Positions 46,959-60,197 of a stretch of DNA of 64,000 nt are shown here, in pieces. A model generated the notes under the pieces. The model saw only the letters and a list, made by a program, of their open reading frames with translations, was not told where the DNA came from and did not search any database. The stretch is from Lactarius indigo (lineage: Eukaryota > Basidiomycota > Agaricomycetes > Russulales > Russulaceae): the NCBI GenBank assembly GCA_025766275.1, contig JAFKAC010000132.1, forward strand, positions 1 to 64,000, given 5' to 3'. The stretch's first letter is position 1. Each line of letters begins with the position of its first letter. Position numbers and translations under genes: made by a program.

Positions 46959-49900
46959 ACACGGTGGAGAATCAGTAATGAGGCCTGGGCATGAGTACGG
47001 TGAAAGACTCTACCTCGTTCTGAAAATCCATATTCAACCACATATTGTTGGCAAGGAGTGGCTGCGAGACTTGGGGATCATACATCGGGTATAGAGGAGA
47101 AATTGAAATGCGAAGATGATAGTTGTGAAGGTTACTGACTCGACCTCCCTGGGGAAAAGGCTTTTATAAAGTCGTACCTGCATCGTCGTTTCCGCATGGA
47201 GTGCGCAGGTGTTTGATTTATCCATGCACTGCTTTGCTTTGACATCTAGAATGCTCGCAAAAATGGTTAGAGTTCCTCTTAGGAGATCAAGTCGATGCTG
47301 GAGTGCCATTCGTGGGATGTGAACGTAAATCATAATGGCATGGAATACACGGCATGTTGTTGCGCCTCGAGGAGTCGTGAAGGCTTCATCATGGCACCGT
47401 ACCCTGCCATCCAACCTTGCCGTAACCGTAGTGGTGCCTCTACTGTACATTAACCACAGGATTGCTCACCGGTGCTAGTAGGAAAGTAGCTTTCCCGCGC
47501 ATTAGAGACCTCGATTGAGGGGTGTTACCGATGCGAGCTGAAACAACGTGTTTGAGAACGAGGGCACTTACAATAAGCGCGCGGTGCCAAATCGCAATGA
47601 TTCCCCAAATAAACTGCTTTGTGCTTTGTAATCACACATGTTCCTCTTCCAGGAAGGCACGGAGCTGGAGCTGGAGAACCGCAACATTATTCCGTAAGGA
47701 GCACAGCAGGGATTGGTGCCAGTGCCCCAAACTTCCACGCTGGAAGTATCATATAGGGTAATAGTACTGTGACCATAGGTGGATATTTGGAATCATTGCT
47801 TCCCTGATACCGCTTCTTGTACCGTTTAGGCTAACGAATTAGGCATCTTGATAGCAGCTCCATAGCTGTTATGTGGACCCGACTACTTCCACCATCGGTC
47901 TCAAGGGTGACAAGGATGAATGAGTGCTTGTTGGATGTGGCGAGTACAATTCCAGCGCATCACCCGCGGAAGTTTGATACGAGAAGTTAGGAGAGCGTTT
48001 CATCACGAACGTTATCATAACCACATACAACAAGTGACTCGCATTGGATTGTGACCTGTGTTTTACCGTGTGAAGGTCCATTATTACCTGAAATTCCAGT
48101 GCCGCGGTCAAGGCCGCAGTATCGACCGCAAGTCCAGATAATTGTGCCAGCAGTAGTACGGCCACCTAGTAGAACTACTAAATCTATGTCCACCAAGTGT
48201 TGCACTCAGGTACCACCACAGAACCCAAGATCCACAGCCATTGGTGCAATACAAAAGGGCTTCCCAACATTCTCCGTTGCCTAACCCATCAAACTCGTCT
48301 CGGTATAAGGACACAAAACGTGCACGTTTCCTGTTGTTTGTTTGTGCTATAGCGCCCGGCCCACGTGCTCAACACGTGTCCCGCTTTGTTGGCCCTCTAC
48401 CAAAGGCCAGTGAACAACTTTGCAGTGGTCAGCTAGCGGTCTGCCGGTGTATGTCATAGTTGTCTTGTGTGTCTCGGGTATCGAATATCTGACTTTCATT
48501 GAGAGCAGTGATCGCAGTGTTAAGCGTAAAGCGTACTTGGGACAGTATTCGGCTCTTGATTTGGCACCATCATTGTTGTCTCTTCTTGGTCAGAAATTCT
48601 CGGAATGCTGTGCCCGATAGTCACCATGAGGATACAACGCGTCTTGTGAAACGGTAATATCGGGTGTACTATTCATATATTCTCACTTATCTACGCCGTA
48701 GAAGGGGGACGACCCTCGGTTAGAGAAATCCTCCGTTCGCTTATCTGACGTCCGTTCTGATTAGTCTTGGTGATACACAGCACTATTGTAGCATGTCCAC
48801 CACTGGTCCTGGTTCACTTTCATGCTGTACTCCGGTGCGGGGTCCTAGACACTTTTTCTCGGCACGCTCCGTGAGCACCCTCTGATTCCAATGAACTAGT
48901 AAGTCTCATTTCGAGGTTTTAGGGGACCGCGGTCAGCGGCTTTTTTCTGTCTTCCTAGGAAAATGCGAAGTCCACGTTCGCGGTTCAAACTGCACTGCCT
49001 GCATAACCTATGTACTCGTGACTTTTCGAGAGAGACCAGGCTGTGGTATCCAGTAGCCTTCTCCCAGGGTACCACACATGCCTGCGGTTGAAAGAATGGT
49101 TCGAGTTTAGTCCCATATTCGATTGTTAATCCATTGACGGCGCATGGTGCACAGGACCCCATGGCCCTGAGCACCACACCTATGAAGCCGCATGATCACC
49201 GTCCCATCCTCCCATACTCGGATATGGAACTCTGAAAAATAAGACGTCCTCCTGATTCGCGAAGTCCGATCCTATGATTGTATCAAGGAAACGGGTATTC
49301 AGTGAGAACAAGGTGAGGCGTCGCACCGATGATAAGACGCAAAGGCGATGCACCGCGAGGCGACTCGATCGCTTCTAGTAGTGATCACAAGGGGTGAAGG
49401 AAGCCGGCCAGACCCTAAGACAATGCACGGAACCTGTGTATTCAGAGTGCGCGTATTGGCAGGTAGGGTTTCTCTACGGAACTTCCCAATGTTCACTATT
49501 CCGCAGGCGATGGTAATGGGCGCTTCATTCTCTGAACATGCAGTTAGCTTCCATTGACAGCCGAGCTGTGTTTCCTTCGTGAACACCAGCTAGCTATTCA
49601 CACTTCTTTCGTACTGCGATTCGCGCTGCTGAGATAGGCGAACGATTTGGACCGCAGGAACCCTGGACAGCGGATGTTCCCATTACGGACGTCGCAGCGG
49701 CTCCAGTGCTAGCTACACTAGGGATGATTGTGAGGATCGTAATGGAAGGATACCAAAGCCGGTAAGTGGAGAGCCACTAGTCTGCGGGAAGAAGACCTCC
49801 AGAGACTAGAAGACATTTTGCGCTGTGATACTGCGATTTTACTGACGGAGACTCCTGAGTCAACGCGGCTTGTCCCGAGAACCCGTGGCTGTGCCAAAAC

Positions 49901-51651
49901 GATGCTACTGTATCGTGAAGGTGATGTGCGAATAATATCAATATCGTCCCAAGAGGGAGACGCAGACTGAGAGGCAATGAAGTCGGATAAGATACTGCTG
50001 CGGGAGATAGAACTGTGCGAAGCGATTTCAGTCAATATACGCGGGAACGTGAGGAGAACCGGCCGCGTGCGTGCGATTTATGAGTCGGCACTCACGTGGG
50101 GTTCTCAGACGGAACAGTTCCGAGAACAGCAGATAGATGTTACGTTAGAGATACAAAGCCGAAGAAAGCCGAATACACGATAGTCAGGACACGGACGGGG
50201 TATAATGAGTTGACAGACATGGACGGGGTCTGGTGGAATGAGGACGGAAAGAGGAGCGACATTTCAAACACAATTGTTGGAATCGATAATCACGCGTGTG
50301 TGGAATCGGGTGACGTGGGCAAGGTGGCCGAGTCGTTGTGGGTATACGAGTACGCAGGGCGATGGCGTCGTTGGGCACAAGTCGCCCTTATAACCGGTGT
50401 TTTCCTCAGCCCGGGTGGACCTTCTATAGTTGACCAGACCTTCAGTCATGCTAACGAATACTGCCCAGTGTTTTTTTGGTTGGGCCTCGCCGGAGTCCCG
50501 TACCAGTCGTGACTGAAACGGAATCCCGCCCTACAGTATACTTAGGACCACCCCTGGGCCCCGGGCACGCGCCCATTCAACGTCAGCCGTGATCCTGGCC
50601 ACTCTGATATGCGTCTACACACCTCTGACTCTCTGAGGCAAATGTGCCAGGTGACGCCCTACATGACGGTTGTGGCCTCTTTTCGACGAATGGGGCACCA
50701 AGAGCGTCCTCATCGTGTCTCATGACCCGCGGCATAGTTGAGGGCTTAGTTAAAAAAAAAAAAAATGCCAGTGCCTTGGATCGTGTGGTAACGTTACATG
50801 GGAGGGCATGGGAATCTGCCAGGCCGCCATAGGAAATCCTGCACTGTGGCTCGCTTCAGGGACGAGCCCCGATGTACCGTAGGTTTACAGTTCTGTAACC
50901 CCGGGACGGCAGTATGGTGAAGTTGATGAGCGCCAGCGGCATGAGCGCGGCGTCCAAGTCGGAGTTGGACAGTTGTGCCAGTCAAGTCACGCGAACTGTA
51001 AGGCGCGTACAAGCCACCCAGCTAAGCGCCGCGGATCGACAATGAACTTTCTCACTCTCACACTGGTTCCAAATGTGCGACTAGAAACTACCTATCTAAC
51101 CCTCCATATTGTCAACAAGCAACGAATGTATTTTGTGTCAACACTTCCTACGTGCTTCGGAGTGATATTCAAAGTGTTATCAGCACCCTGTGGGTTCGTT
51201 TTCGCCCTCCCCCCTGATCCGCACGTGGGAGAGTCACCCAACAATCCCTGCATCTACTTATGTGGACAATATTTGGTCCAAATGCTGCCTCCGCCATATC
51301 TGTAAAGTTTTATGGTTGGGACATGGCGTTCGAGGTTATTTCACCAATCCATCGTTCCCACAAGATCAAATTATCTTCGGACCGATAGAAACTCGACCAC
51401 CTATTGTGCCGGATCCGGCTCTAGCAGTAGGGCCACATCACCAAAGAATTGTGCCGATCAACCATGTCCCGCGACGTGAGCATCCGGCCCTCCCGGTATA
51501 TGATGGGATGGGCCCCTACGCCCTTTCTACAACGCCTACGACGGTGCCCTCGTAAGTGGTGTGCCAACGTATTTTTCTATATAACCCCCCCCATGAAGCC
51601 CCGTTGGAACTCAGCTCACTCTTGTTTCCCAGCAGAGCTTGAGATATTACA
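46959..51651. other. Decayed accessory sequence, no intact gene recognised
   Basis: 4.7 kb without a supported gene. Its right part (from about 48840) is one arm of a duplicated block, with anchors listed under the repeat at 48871. Short frames stop often and carry no domains; earlier exons of the zinc-finger gene at 51652 may lie in 51200-51560. Confidence 0.5.
48871..49241 (+). repeat. Duplicated block, copy A anchors
   Basis: GTGAGCACCCTCTGA at 48871-48885 and AATGCGAAGTCC at 48962-48973 recur at 57138-57152 and 57230-57241 with nearly the same spacing (91 and 92 bases). GGATATGGA then CTCTGAAAAATA at 49220-49241 recur at 57403-57432. Copy A leads, about 2.4 kb later, to the zinc-finger gene at 51652; copy B leads to the one at 59557. 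Confidence 0.7.
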
Positions 51652-52094
51652 ATGTCCTCTACCCCAGTGGATGCGAATTCTTTTCTCCAGTACTCACAGG
51701 AGTATTTTATAACTGGCACCTCCAGTACGGTCCTTTCACAGGTGAGAGAAAGCTCGTTACGTCCTGATATTCAAACATCTGAAATCAGCACGTCTAGCAG
51801 GTTTCCACCTCTGGTGGTGTGCGTCCTCTTTGCGGGATTTGCGGCCAGAGTTTTGGAAGGCCCCAAGAACTCAGCCGTCATATTAACGACAAACACATGC
51901 CGCCGCGTCAATGCCCGTTCTGCTCCCACAAGTGGACTCGTCCCGACAGAATCAAGACCCACATTACGGATGTCCACCGTGGTGAATTCTCCGCTGAAGT
52001 TTTGCAAGGAATCTGTTCCCTGCGAGGCCAGGCTGTAGTCAATTTCTTTGACACGTACGAGTACCTGCGCCAAAGTGTTATACCAGAGGTATAA
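51652..52094 (+). CDS. C2H2 zinc-finger protein, copy A
   Basis: Two exons are clear: 51652-51741 and 51801-52094, giving 127 residues. Fingers lie at C41, C44, H57, H62 (LCGICGQSFGRPQELSRH) and C68, C71, H84, H89 (QCPFCSHKWTRPDRIKTH), followed by ICSLRGQAVVNFF. The copy at 59557 has the same layout: RPQEL-RH, C-C-W-RP--IK-H, then C-LRGQ-VV-F. Exon 1 aligns at DNA level with 59720-59780 and with a broken fragment at 53400. The chosen ATG may be internal, since the related gene has an earlier exon. No such exon could be joined here without a stop, so either the gene has lost its 5' part or starts anew. Probable nuclear regulator, targets unknown. Confidence 0.72.
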
Positions 52095-53289
52095 GGATCC
52101 TCTATACCTCATTCTCCTTCTCAATTCCGAGACATCTGGTCATGTCGAAGGAATATGTGTTTCCGTAAACTCGAACTACTGTATCACTGGCACCCAACTA
52201 CCATAGTAATCGCCCGTGAAATATCAGGGATACTGCCAGCGAGCATCCTTGATAAGCGATACAGTAGTCTCATTATAACACACCACTAAATACATCCTAT
52301 TGATAATCAGTGACTTTATCAGGACGGCACTTATCCGCTCTCGAAGTGGAAGTAGCGTAGCGATGTCTGGTGATGGCAATTCTGGTGTACGCTGTGGGAT
52401 AGCACGAAAGGACTCAGACGCGCAGGTCAGCGGCGCGCACGATGTCATGTAGCGAATGAAGCTTAATGAGGACCGAGTTGAGTTGCGACTTCGAGTGGTG
52501 ATTTATTGTTCATCTGTTCATCTATGCAGTCCAGTTGTCTGATCATGCCTCGAGGTTTCTGGATCCGATGCCCAGAAAGTTGAGGAACTGAAATGAATGT
52601 TCGCGGTTATGTTGTGAGTGGGTTTCGCTCAGGTCGAGTGGTTGTCGCAAAAATTGCTCGTCTATTTCCTTGGCATCCCAAACCAGCCAATTACCGGTGA
52701 TCCGGTGATATGTAGTGGAGCGTGGGAAACCCCGACTCAGCCTTTTGAGAGAGAGGCTGAGCGCTGAGGTCTCGTCATGAAGTTTACAAACTATATGATG
52801 CCATAACAGGCACCGGTAGAGGGGGTGGGGGGAAATTGCATGTAACTCGGGCCAAGAGGAGTCGAAGACGGGCTCAACTAATGATAAAACGCATTCACCG
52901 GTTCAACGCCGTTGGTCCGGGAGTCGTATGTGGCCAACGCCGCGATGGGTATCACTGACTCACTGCGTATCAGTAGTACTTTCACCTGAGGGTTGCATAC
53001 TTGGTAAGGTGACCAAATACACCAGATGTGCGACGGGCTGTTGGGTTGTTTCGTGATCCGAGGTGGGTGGAGCGGTGAAGGCTATGTCATGATGGTGAGG
53101 GCAATGGCAGGGTCACGCAGCTGCGAGTCTTACTATAATGGATTACGACCGATGTCGGCATGCCGGTTAAACGTGGGGTCGAACCCAACAGGCCTCGTGG
53201 TCCTTACAACCTGTCAATGTGTATGTCAATTTCACGATCAACAGGAGGCACAGGCATTGCAATCATGCAAGGAGCCCTCGATTAGCGCG

Positions 53290-53322
53290 TGATAGACGCT
53301 CAATAGACGCTCAATAGACGCC
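53290..53322 (+). repeat. Tandem 11-mer, three units
   Basis: CAATAGACGCT in three near-identical units, the first starting TG and the last ending in C. Confidence 0.8.
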
Positions 53323-53399
53323 AACCCCATGCGCCTTCATGTGCGCTTATATTCCCGCAGTTATTTACAAAAGCCCCACAAAAAGCCAGCACTTGCACC

Positions 53400-53530
53400 C
53401 CAGCAGAGCTTTGAGATAGTACAGTGTCATCTGTCCCAGTGTGTGCTTGAGCGGGTGAGAATGCTTTCATCCCGTACTCAGATATAAGAGGCGGTGTTTA
53501 TCACCGGGACTTTGACTGGCACTCATTGGC
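53400..53530 (+). pseudogene. Broken zinc-finger gene fragment
   Basis: CCAGCAGAGCTTTGAGATAG followed by GTCATCTGTCCCAGTGTGTGC parallels 51629-51665 (CCAGCAGAGCTTGAGATA, GTCCTCTACCCCAGTGGATGC), and further on TTTATCACCGGGACTTTGAC parallels the exon 1 end of copy A. No finger-encoding part follows, and the frame contains stops. Confidence 0.5.
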
Positions 53531-54060
53531 ATAACGAATAGACTTGTATCGTGTAAACAGTTTCCTACTCGTTAATCAAGTCTGCTCTGCACTACCAAAA
53601 AGGTCCCCGTCTCGAAACCCGTGACTGTGCGACCTACGGAGCTCAGAACCAATCAACATCGAAGAGGAGATAAGTCTCGCAGGACGAACAAGATCCCATC
53701 CAGCGATGGTGGAGAACCCATCGGTGTCGCAACACGGGTTAGAGCCAGATGTGATGTCAGTGAGGCCCTTAAAACTGTCATCGTATAGCCAGGAATTGAG
53801 GAAACCGAGCGGAGACTCGCTTTTTGAAATCCGGCGGTCGTTAAGCGGTGACACTATGCCCACGACGGTCTGTACAATGGCGTGGGTGCACAAAGATAAA
53901 AGACGGAGAGGAGAGGGGGAGGGGAAGAGTTGGACGCGTTGGCGCCGCGCCGCTTGTGCCATTGCCGACTAAGGCCTTGTTTCTTTTCAACGAAAACGAA
54001 ACCAACCGCCTGCACGGAACGCCTCGGCCAGAGGGTTACACAAACACAAAGTGAACACAG

Positions 54061-54080
54061 GTCAGGTCAGGTCAGGTCAC
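54061..54080 (+). repeat. Pentamer repeat (GTCAG)
   Basis: Four consecutive GTCAG-type units, the last ending GTCAC. Confidence 0.8.
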
Positions 54081-57000
54081 GGCGAAGAACGCACACGTAG
54101 AGGCCGTTGTACTTGTTGCCGAAGAGCTGAATGAAGGTGAGAACAACAGCGTTCTGGTATATTGGGCACGGAAAGTAGGAGAAGCCACCCCCAGAGAGGG
54201 GCACCGCGACTTCAGGGCCTTGGTTCTCCGCGCCGCCGATGCTAGTGACACAGGAACACGTGAAGCCGCGGAGACGTGGAGAGGGCCCACGTTGGTGTAC
54301 TACTTCCTAGGAGAGACGAAATTCCACACTGCACGTGAAGGATGCAAGTAACCGGGGGGAGATTTTCTGGAGTCGTCATTGGCCATGCGATCACCACGGC
54401 CGACGCCATCGTCGCCGCTAGCAAAGATGACGACAGCAATACACGCCCCGAGTTAGAGAAACAGATTGCACACGGCTATTGCATATCCCAGCGGGAGATC
54501 CTTCTCCTTGATACCAACCGACGTAGTGCCAGCGATCACCTGTGGGATGTCCGTCTGGTTGGCCATCTCACAGAAATCCAAAACATTCGCAATAAATCTG
54601 ATAACCTATTCAAGTAGCGTATGCTCAGCGATTACGACCAAGACTACGACTTGGTGAAAGGTATTTGAAATAGTATTGGCCAGACAGAATACGATGTTGA
54701 CACGGAAGCAGCCAGAGGGACCGTGCGAACTTTTGACCGTTTTCCAATGCGATTATTGCAACTATTTCCAAATAGGATCCCACTAGAAGCGATAAAACGA
54801 TGTCATACCAGTCATAAAATCCCATGGATAATGGTGGTGAATGCTGGCATGAGTGGCGTTCGAGCACTCAAACTGGGGAGGACGGATATCAGGGGTGGAC
54901 GCATGTTCAACGAGTGTTCAACGTTCAACGTCGAACGTTGTCGTTGTCGTATCAACAAACGGAACGTCTACAGTGCGATCATAAAGACAGTTAAATGAGC
55001 TCAACCTCGTGTTTGAGGTGATCTAGGGTCACGTACCACTGAGACTACAGGAATGAATACTGCCCCTCGTCGCCGTGCGTTGCCTCAGGCTAGCAAATCG
55101 AAGGACCACTGGTCACCGACGTACTAAGCGGGGCCAAGGAAACAATGAGAAAGAAGGTATCAACAGCGATTCTACATGGCTAAAGTTGAACTTTCGGGAT
55201 AGACAGGATGAGGGTCTGACGTGGGGATGTGACTGGTTTCAGCCTGAGGTTGACTGGATGCGCCGCGTAGATATTTCTTCTTCCTTCCATTGATTCTACG
55301 AGCTTGCCTTGTACTCACCTCTTTCACCTCTGACTAATCACCCATCGTAACTCTGGAGTGATTATAGGGTGTATGCCGTTGCGCCTTGAGTGTGAAGGTA
55401 AGCCTCATGGCACCAGGCTGTGCCATCCTAACAATATATCAACGCCGGAATACGCCGTGCCGTAACACGCGAGCTCAGCTCGGCGGAAGTAGGAGAGCTA
55501 CGGTAGCTTTCCTGCGCATCGGGAGTCGTTTGGGCCATATTACAGAAGCTCTTCCAATGAAAAAGGGTCGGATAATGATCGAGTGCCAGACAAATCATAA
55601 GGAGATTGAGGCCACTAATACAGCATAGGCACTCCAATTTAATCAGCTTCTGTAAGCGCGGTGCCAAACCAAACCACTACACTCCTAGAAATTCCAAGTT
55701 TCTGGGGCACCACGTATGTTTATATTTCTCAACTGTAGCATTGCGACCAGTCTGTCTAGAACATGTGTCCCGGTAATATGGATTCAGCAGAAAAAAAATC
55801 CAAGTCTTGATCCAAGTCGCCTTGTAATCATGCTGACTAACAGCTCTTCCTTATGGAAACAATACAAACAAAACCAAAGTCGATCGTGCCAGCCTGTGAG
55901 CGCCAAGGTGAGCGCCTTAAGTTATTCTCATTGGCTTCAAGTTATTCTCGTCACCACCGTACTCACTACCCGCCGGAGAATGCCAATGAGGAATGTAGGG
56001 GTCGCGTGGCGGTATCTTCGATTCTCTATTTGTATTTGTAACCAGCTGGAGAAGGAGGAACGAGGGTTTTCCATCGAACCTCTGCGAAGCCCAAGGCGAA
56101 GCCGACACCCCCATCCAAGCCCCCATCACACTGCCCCCATACGTTGTCCCCGTAGAGCGGATGGCCACCGGTCTATCTAGTGCCCTCAAGGATACTATTG
56201 CCAAGTCACAAACCTCTATACCTATCATTGAGAACATGACCTCCTTGGCACGGTTGAGCAGTGACTTATTCCCTCACACCGGGAAGCTCGAACCGGTGGT
56301 TTCATACCCGTGCCAGCATTCATAATAGCTGTCACGGTGACCCGATCCCGTCGGGTCTCAAGGGCGCCAGCAGGTATGGTGCCAACTGAACGTATCGCTT
56401 GCGAAACTTGATACTGTAAGAGGACTAAAGGATTTCCATTGTTAGACATTTAAGTGGATACGTATGTGGCTATTACTAGTAGCACCGCGGGTCCACTGGC
56501 AACAGAACATCGTGCCAGAACAGCTATCAAGTACCACTGTACTATTCGACAGGTGTAGGACTCGGGCCCTATCTGAGGCCCCGGTAGTCACTGCCACTAC
56601 TCGCAATGATAAAATGTCGTATTGGTGACCCTACCCACCCAACATACTCATTCCAGGTCTCACTCATACGTGGCGTTTGTTGGTCTAGCCACTTGCTAGC
56701 CTGTTTATTCTTCTTGAAGATGTCTACGTTCCCAATATATAGCGCCGCTTTGTCAACCTCCAAGGGGCTCATCAAACGGCCCTCTCTGCATCATCTAGGG
56801 TATGTCCTGCGCCCTCGCTCCTCAGACTGACTTCCATTGCAAGCAGTGATCATGGAATTTGACAGCGAACTGAAGAGCACATCAAAACAATATTCAGCTG
56901 TCCGAGTCGCCTGTGGTCGGAATCTTATTCTTGATAGTCTCCCATGAGGAGCCCACGCGTCGTTCGTGAAGCACCTTGGGGTTCTTATGTCCCACTCACC

Positions 57001-57137
57001 CATCCAAGGGCCATCGTACTTCCTCGTACTCATCGGTAGTAATGCACAATTCTGCTAGGAGCGCCACCCTTGCGTTCCGGCAAATCCCTTGGTAAATCTA
57101 CGTGGGGACTTGGGCACTCCTTTCTTCTGCGCGCAAT

Positions 57138-57432
57138 GTGAGCACCCTCTGAGAGCTCGGCGTATCTCGATTATGACTCGCTTTTAGGTAGGGTCCGCTT
57201 TCTCAGTGTCCAGTGCCTCTTTCAAAAAGAATGCGAAGTCCGCTTTCGCAGTTAGGGAAATAGTTCCACAGGCACTGCAACTAGTGACCGATGGCGAAGA
57301 CCCAGGGCCCCGGTCACGATAACCCGTAGGACTATCACAATTTGCGAATCAAAAATACCTGAGCTACAGAATCAATACTCTTCAGCATCAGTTCTCGGAC
57401 CTGGATATGGAGTTCTGTAACTCTGAAAAATA
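57138..57432 (+). repeat. Duplicated block, copy B anchors
   Basis: Same anchors and order as copy A (48871-49241): GTGAGCACCCTCTGA, AATGCGAAGTCC, GGATATGGA, CTCTGAAAAATA. The spacing of the first two is conserved within one base; later spacing differs by about 84 bases. Confidence 0.7.
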
Positions 57433-59556
57433 TGACAAGCTTCTGGTTTGCAAAGTGCGCTCCGGCGCAGTTTTATTAGCAAGGAGCACGAGTGAGTGGA
57501 GTTTATCGTTAGCGACGACCCATGGCGGTGTTCACCGTTTCTAGAACGTAAATGCCCTGTATATGTGAAATAAGAAATGAATCCATGAATGTTGGGTACA
57601 CGTATAGAAATATAATGGGTACGTCCTCCATCGAAAGTCCGAGTATTCACCATTCTACAGCAGATAAGATCATAAGTGCACCTCTGAACGTGCTGTAAGC
57701 GTCAGCGGTCACCCAGCAGTGAAGCCTTTACTCCATGAGGCACCGTCGAATCGCTTTCTACGACCTGGGTCTATCGCCCTCGCCTCGCTAATATCAGAAG
57801 AAGCCAGTGGGACATGCGGAGGGTGGGGGACACGTTACTTTCCCTGACAACGGATTTTCTGTCACAGCGGGTTACTGGCATATCTATCTCAAGAGGGTTA
57901 GGAATGCTAAGAAAGATCTCAAGAGTTCTGATGCGGCAGAACGATAAAGCCGAAAATCGGAGTTTCAAGACCCCACCACCACGGAAGGCAACTAACTAGC
58001 AAGTAATTGGGAATAGGTATCTTCGGACCACGGTATTGTGGTCCTATCGACGGGAACTCAGCGTGTCTTACCCAACAACCTATGACCGTGTCTTTCCATG
58101 CCATGTATCTGTATTCGTTGCATTACCCGTGGTCGACTCGGACTCAAAAGCTGGCGTGACCCTCGAGAGAAAACAAGACCTCGTCTTAGATGGATACCAT
58201 ATCCGTGCTCGGGCGCATACTCATCTATGCTTTCGCACCTCTGACGAAAATTTTGTACTAGGTCGTGCCTCAAATGACGCTTGCAATCCCTTTCCCGGAC
58301 AAGCGTGGCACTCATTGCACCCGCGTCGTTGCCCACCCCCAGCGGTGTAGTTTTTAAGGCAGTGCTATGCGGAAGTTCATGGGAATGTGTGCCAAGTGGC
58401 ACAGGCGGCCGTTCGCCGTGATGAATACTTGTAAAATCACCACGATGGTTGGATCACGTTGACGTCGTTATCTTGGGGAGGGCACCGCGCCACCCATGGC
58501 TTAGCTTCAGGGTGGTATATTCTGGTTCGTGATCTTTGGCGTCCACCGTGCCGTGCCTATGGATTGCCAACATAGCCTAGTACCTATGGCACGAGAATTT
58601 AGATGTCGGACATGGGACTTGAACGAGTGCCTTTCGTGAGTCAATGTAGGGTTTTTTTTTATATCTTATTTTCATTTCAACCTCCTTTGGGCTATCAATG
58701 CGGATTGAGGACAGCTGGCACTCCGTTGGTCGAGGGAAAGGTGAGCCAATAGACAGCATGGTCACTGACGTGGAGCGAAAACTGAATCTAATCTATCTAA
58801 AACACGAAAATTATACTTTCGCCCTTTGACAGATAGAATGGTAGTAGAAGTAATGCGGGTCCAACTGTGAAAACGCAGCAACCATGCTTGCAGCGGTAAC
58901 CATGAAAAAGGGCCTCGCAGAGGAGTTGAGAGGACGCTTGAAGTTGAGGATGTGGCGTGTACTGCCGCTCTAGCGCCACTGGCAGGAATGCGGAATCGGC
59001 GCTGAGTGTGGGGCACCGTGGGCAAGTAGGATGGGTTTAAATGGATTCGATCCACCTCGTCCTGGCCGGCCACTATTTTTCTCTGAACCTCCAAGTCTTA
59101 CTGGAGAGTCTGCGATAGTAACCACCGCAAAAATTATGGATGCCACCTACGCACCAACTCGGACCCATCTTCAGGTTTACAGAGTTATGTCCATTCTCTT
59201 TGGGGAAGGCACTCTCACCGCCGCGCCCCCGATACATCCGATCTGACAGAAGCTATGGCTACCTTAGTGCCAGTTCATACGACTGCACACTTTAGAAATG
59301 GCTTCTGGCTCTAGGAGAAGGGCACCAACATATGGCAAGATGGTGCCAATCAACAGCGACTAGCGACACGAACCTCCGGAAACCTACCCAGATGTGCCCG
59401 TGCCCCTACACCTCATCCAAGAGTGCCCCCCCCCCCCCCCCTCGCTTTCCCTTTCCAGTGTAGTGCCACTGTACTTTGAAAACGCTTTTAAACCACAACC
59501 GCTGTGGATGTAGGCCAACTCACTGTGGTCCCCCAATCGAGTTTCCGCATCTCGTA

Positions 59557-60197
59557 ATGCAACCTTCTTCAACCTTACAAGGCGAGGGACCTCATCACCT
59601 CCGCGAGCTGGAGTCCGTGGGTGTGCCGATCTTTTGGGAGGATACTTATTTGGTGAGGGGGTGATAGCGTCCATTGCAGTCGGACATCCGAACTCACGCT
59701 GGCGCGTCTAGGAACAATTCCAGTTCGTATCCGCATTCTTCGCTTTGGACCAGCAGCAGCATCTACCTGGTTCGCGATACGACGGAGAAAGCACAGTTCA
59801 GCCTTGGGGAACCCAAGCGCATATCGACGACACGTTTCAGTTTTCGCTACCCGACTCGGAACCTCAAGCCGAGCTATTAACAATGACCCAGGAAGCTGCC
59901 AGCAGGCCGCCCAGGTACGGTAGCACATCTGGTGGCGGGAGTTATGGCTGCGCGCAGGGTACATGCCGAAAAATATTTAAACGACCTCAAGAACTTGACC
60001 GGCACATGAGGGAAGTACACGGTCAGTCGCGTCCATGCCCGCTCTGCCCCAACTACCAGTGGAAGCGTCCCTATAAAATAAAGTCCCATCTTATAAATGA
60101 GCACGCCAACGCGCCCATTCCAGGGGGCATGGAAAGGATCCACTGCCTGCGGGGCCAGGGTGTGGTCGACTTTGTGGAGGAACTTTTAAGTTCATGA
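59557..60197 (+). CDS. C2H2 zinc-finger protein, copy B
   Basis: Exons 59557-59652 and 59712-60197 give 193 residues. The 59-base intron joins FWEDTYL to EQFQFVSAFFALDQQQ. Fingers are at C112, C117, H130, H135 (GCAQGTCRKIFKRPQELDRH) and C141, C144, H158, H163 (CPLCPNYQWKRPYKIKSH), followed by HCLRGQGVVDFVEELL. It is a clear paralogue of the gene at 51652, with the same finger spacing and C-terminal LRGQ-VV-F block. The N-terminal half is Gln/Ser/Asp-rich and could activate transcription (inference). A further upstream exon is possible. The stretch of C at 59426-59442 lies in the proposed leader. Confidence 0.78.

Larger units (their letters stand above)
52095..59556. other. Decayed accessory sequence with gene fragments
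   Basis: 7.4 kb without an intact gene that I can support. It holds a broken zinc-finger copy (53400-53530), small tandem repeats (53290, 54061) and copy B of the duplicated block (57138-57432). Frames are short and none shows a recognised domain. Confidence 0.5.

Noticed and set aside
51190..51560. Upstream exon of the zinc-finger gene at 51652
   Set aside because: A GTAAGT donor exists at about 51553, but every acceptor near 51630-51642 that leads into the finger frame meets a stop.
58605..58625. T-loop-like GTTCAAGTCCC on the minus strand, possible tRNA
   Set aside because: No cloverleaf can be completed; D-arm and acceptor stem are absent.
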